From Lojkania enalia (Eukaryota; Ascomycota; Dothideomycetes; Pleosporales), in the NCBI GenBank assembly GCA_010094045.1, contig ML986606.1, forward strand, positions 344,079-363,875: DNA of 19,797 bases, read 5' to 3'. The notes beneath the pieces are model-generated. The model did no database searches. It saw nothing but the letters and a program-made list of their open reading frames with translations, and was not told where the DNA came from. The position numbers and the translations under genes are program-made. Below are positions 18,935 through 19,797 of this stretch, piece after piece; position 1 is the first letter of the stretch; every line of letters starts with the position of its first letter.

Positions 18935-19797
18935 TAGAAATTCTACTACTACTATTATTGCGAGTATAAATCATCCTTAATAATAGGTTTATATAACTAT
19001 CTTACTAATAAATATAAGATTTATCTTAATTTAAATTAAGAATTTAATCGTATAAACTAGGCTAAATAGGTAGTTAATAAGATTATTAATTATCTTAATA
19101 CTATAGATCTAAGTATAGTTTAGGATAAGATTTTTAGAGAAGTAATTAATAAAGATATAACCCTTTTAACTTTTCTTAATTTTATTATTATATAAAATCT
19201 CTTCTTCTAAATTATTAAATTAAAAGAGTTCTAGGCTTTCTATTTTACTCTTAATTAAAAAGTACTTAAGAATTTTCCTTTAAGCTATAATATAATCTTC
19301 TAAAAGGTATATATTCTCTTTTCTCTTCTTATATAAGCTAACCTATATAGATTTAAGAGTAATTTTATACCGATAAAAATATTATATAAAAGAAAATCTA
19401 ATTAGTAATAATAAAGATATACTTTAGTATTAATATTTAGATATTATTAAGCTATTATCTCTACTTTATAATCTATAGCTACTTTATTAATAATAATAAA
19501 GTATTATATAATATTCTTCTTAGCCTATTAAAGATCTTAACTTATTATAGAGAATACTAATTCTCTTTACTTTTTCTAATCCTTAAGGAGTTTAGAATTA
19601 TAGAAAAGCTTAGAGCTATTATTAGTAATAACTTAAGAATAAATAATACGCTATATTATATAATAAATAACGTATTCTACTATCAAAGTAGCTAAACTAT
19701 TAAAGCGGCCACTTTTTCTTAGTATTATAAACACTATATATAAACTATAATAAATCTATAATATAACCTTCTATTAATTTAATAAGAAGGTAGAATT
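18935..19797 (+). pseudogene. Probable hAT-type transposase relic with BED-like finger, cut by the window edge
   Basis: One frame stays coding-like for about 860 bp, with stops only TAA/TAG. Near its start (about 18935-19030) it reads W-K-x-Y-Y-Y-Y-C-E-Y-K-S-S, then LTNKYKI, which restores to a Cys-x2-Cys...His-x4-His pattern like the BED zinc finger that begins hAT transposases. Further on, LLTFLNFIIIQNL (about 19160-19210) and EFQAFYFTLN (about 19226-19258) resemble the region after the finger in fungal hAT proteins, where a short helical stretch precedes a conserved Asn-Leu-Pro-Phe-type motif and an F-x-x-L-N motif. I see no inverted repeats or target duplication, and the DDE residues are not identified. 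It could be another BED-type protein. The short stretch 18757-18934 before it shows no feature. Confidence 0.48.

Noticed and set aside
1..19797. Many short open frames on both strands
   Set aside because: RIP empties some frames of stops and fills others; only frames with recognisable motifs or conservation between copies were kept.

Overview
The window looks like a retrotransposon graveyard from a filamentous ascomycete (Pezizomycotina). The DNA is very AT-rich, CpA and TpG are nearly absent, TpA is everywhere, and I recognise no intact gene. Conserved protein motifs can still be read in long fixed frames. In those frames the interior stops are TAA or TAG where Gln or Trp is expected, Asp has become Asn, Glu has become Lys, and Cys and His have become Tyr. 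This is the signature of repeat-induced point mutation (RIP). The species cannot be named from the sequence.

Layout. (1) 1-3735 is the 3' part of a chromodomain-bearing Ty3/Gypsy retrotransposon, 'element C': end of reverse transcriptase, RNase H, integrase and chromodomain, then an antisense coding-like stretch, a polypurine tract and a 279-bp 3' LTR. (2) 3736-8927 is a second Ty3/Gypsy chromovirus, 'element A', which begins exactly where the LTR of C ends; C therefore appears to have inserted into A, whose 5' part should lie left of the window. (3) 8928-9855 is AT-rich spacer with one possible unassigned relic. (4) 9861-18751 is a complete sister copy of A, 'element B', with two 213-bp LTRs, an ATAAT target duplication, gag and pol. 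Its reverse transcriptase is interrupted by a 1872-bp Fot1/pogo-type DNA transposon (12432-14303) with 49-bp inverted repeats and a TA duplication. (5) 18935-19797 is a probable hAT-type transposase relic running off the right edge.

A and B agree in length to the base: the shared part is 5192 bp in A and, after removing the DNA transposon, 5129 bp in B. A 60-bp deletion and one AAG codon explain the whole 63-bp difference. Decay has therefore been almost purely by transitions. Both A and B, and separately C, carry an antisense coding-like stretch between the end of pol and the 3' LTR; this is the least expected feature. The window illustrates successive insertions followed by RIP, a state usually associated with heterochromatin. 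None of the proteins should be functional.
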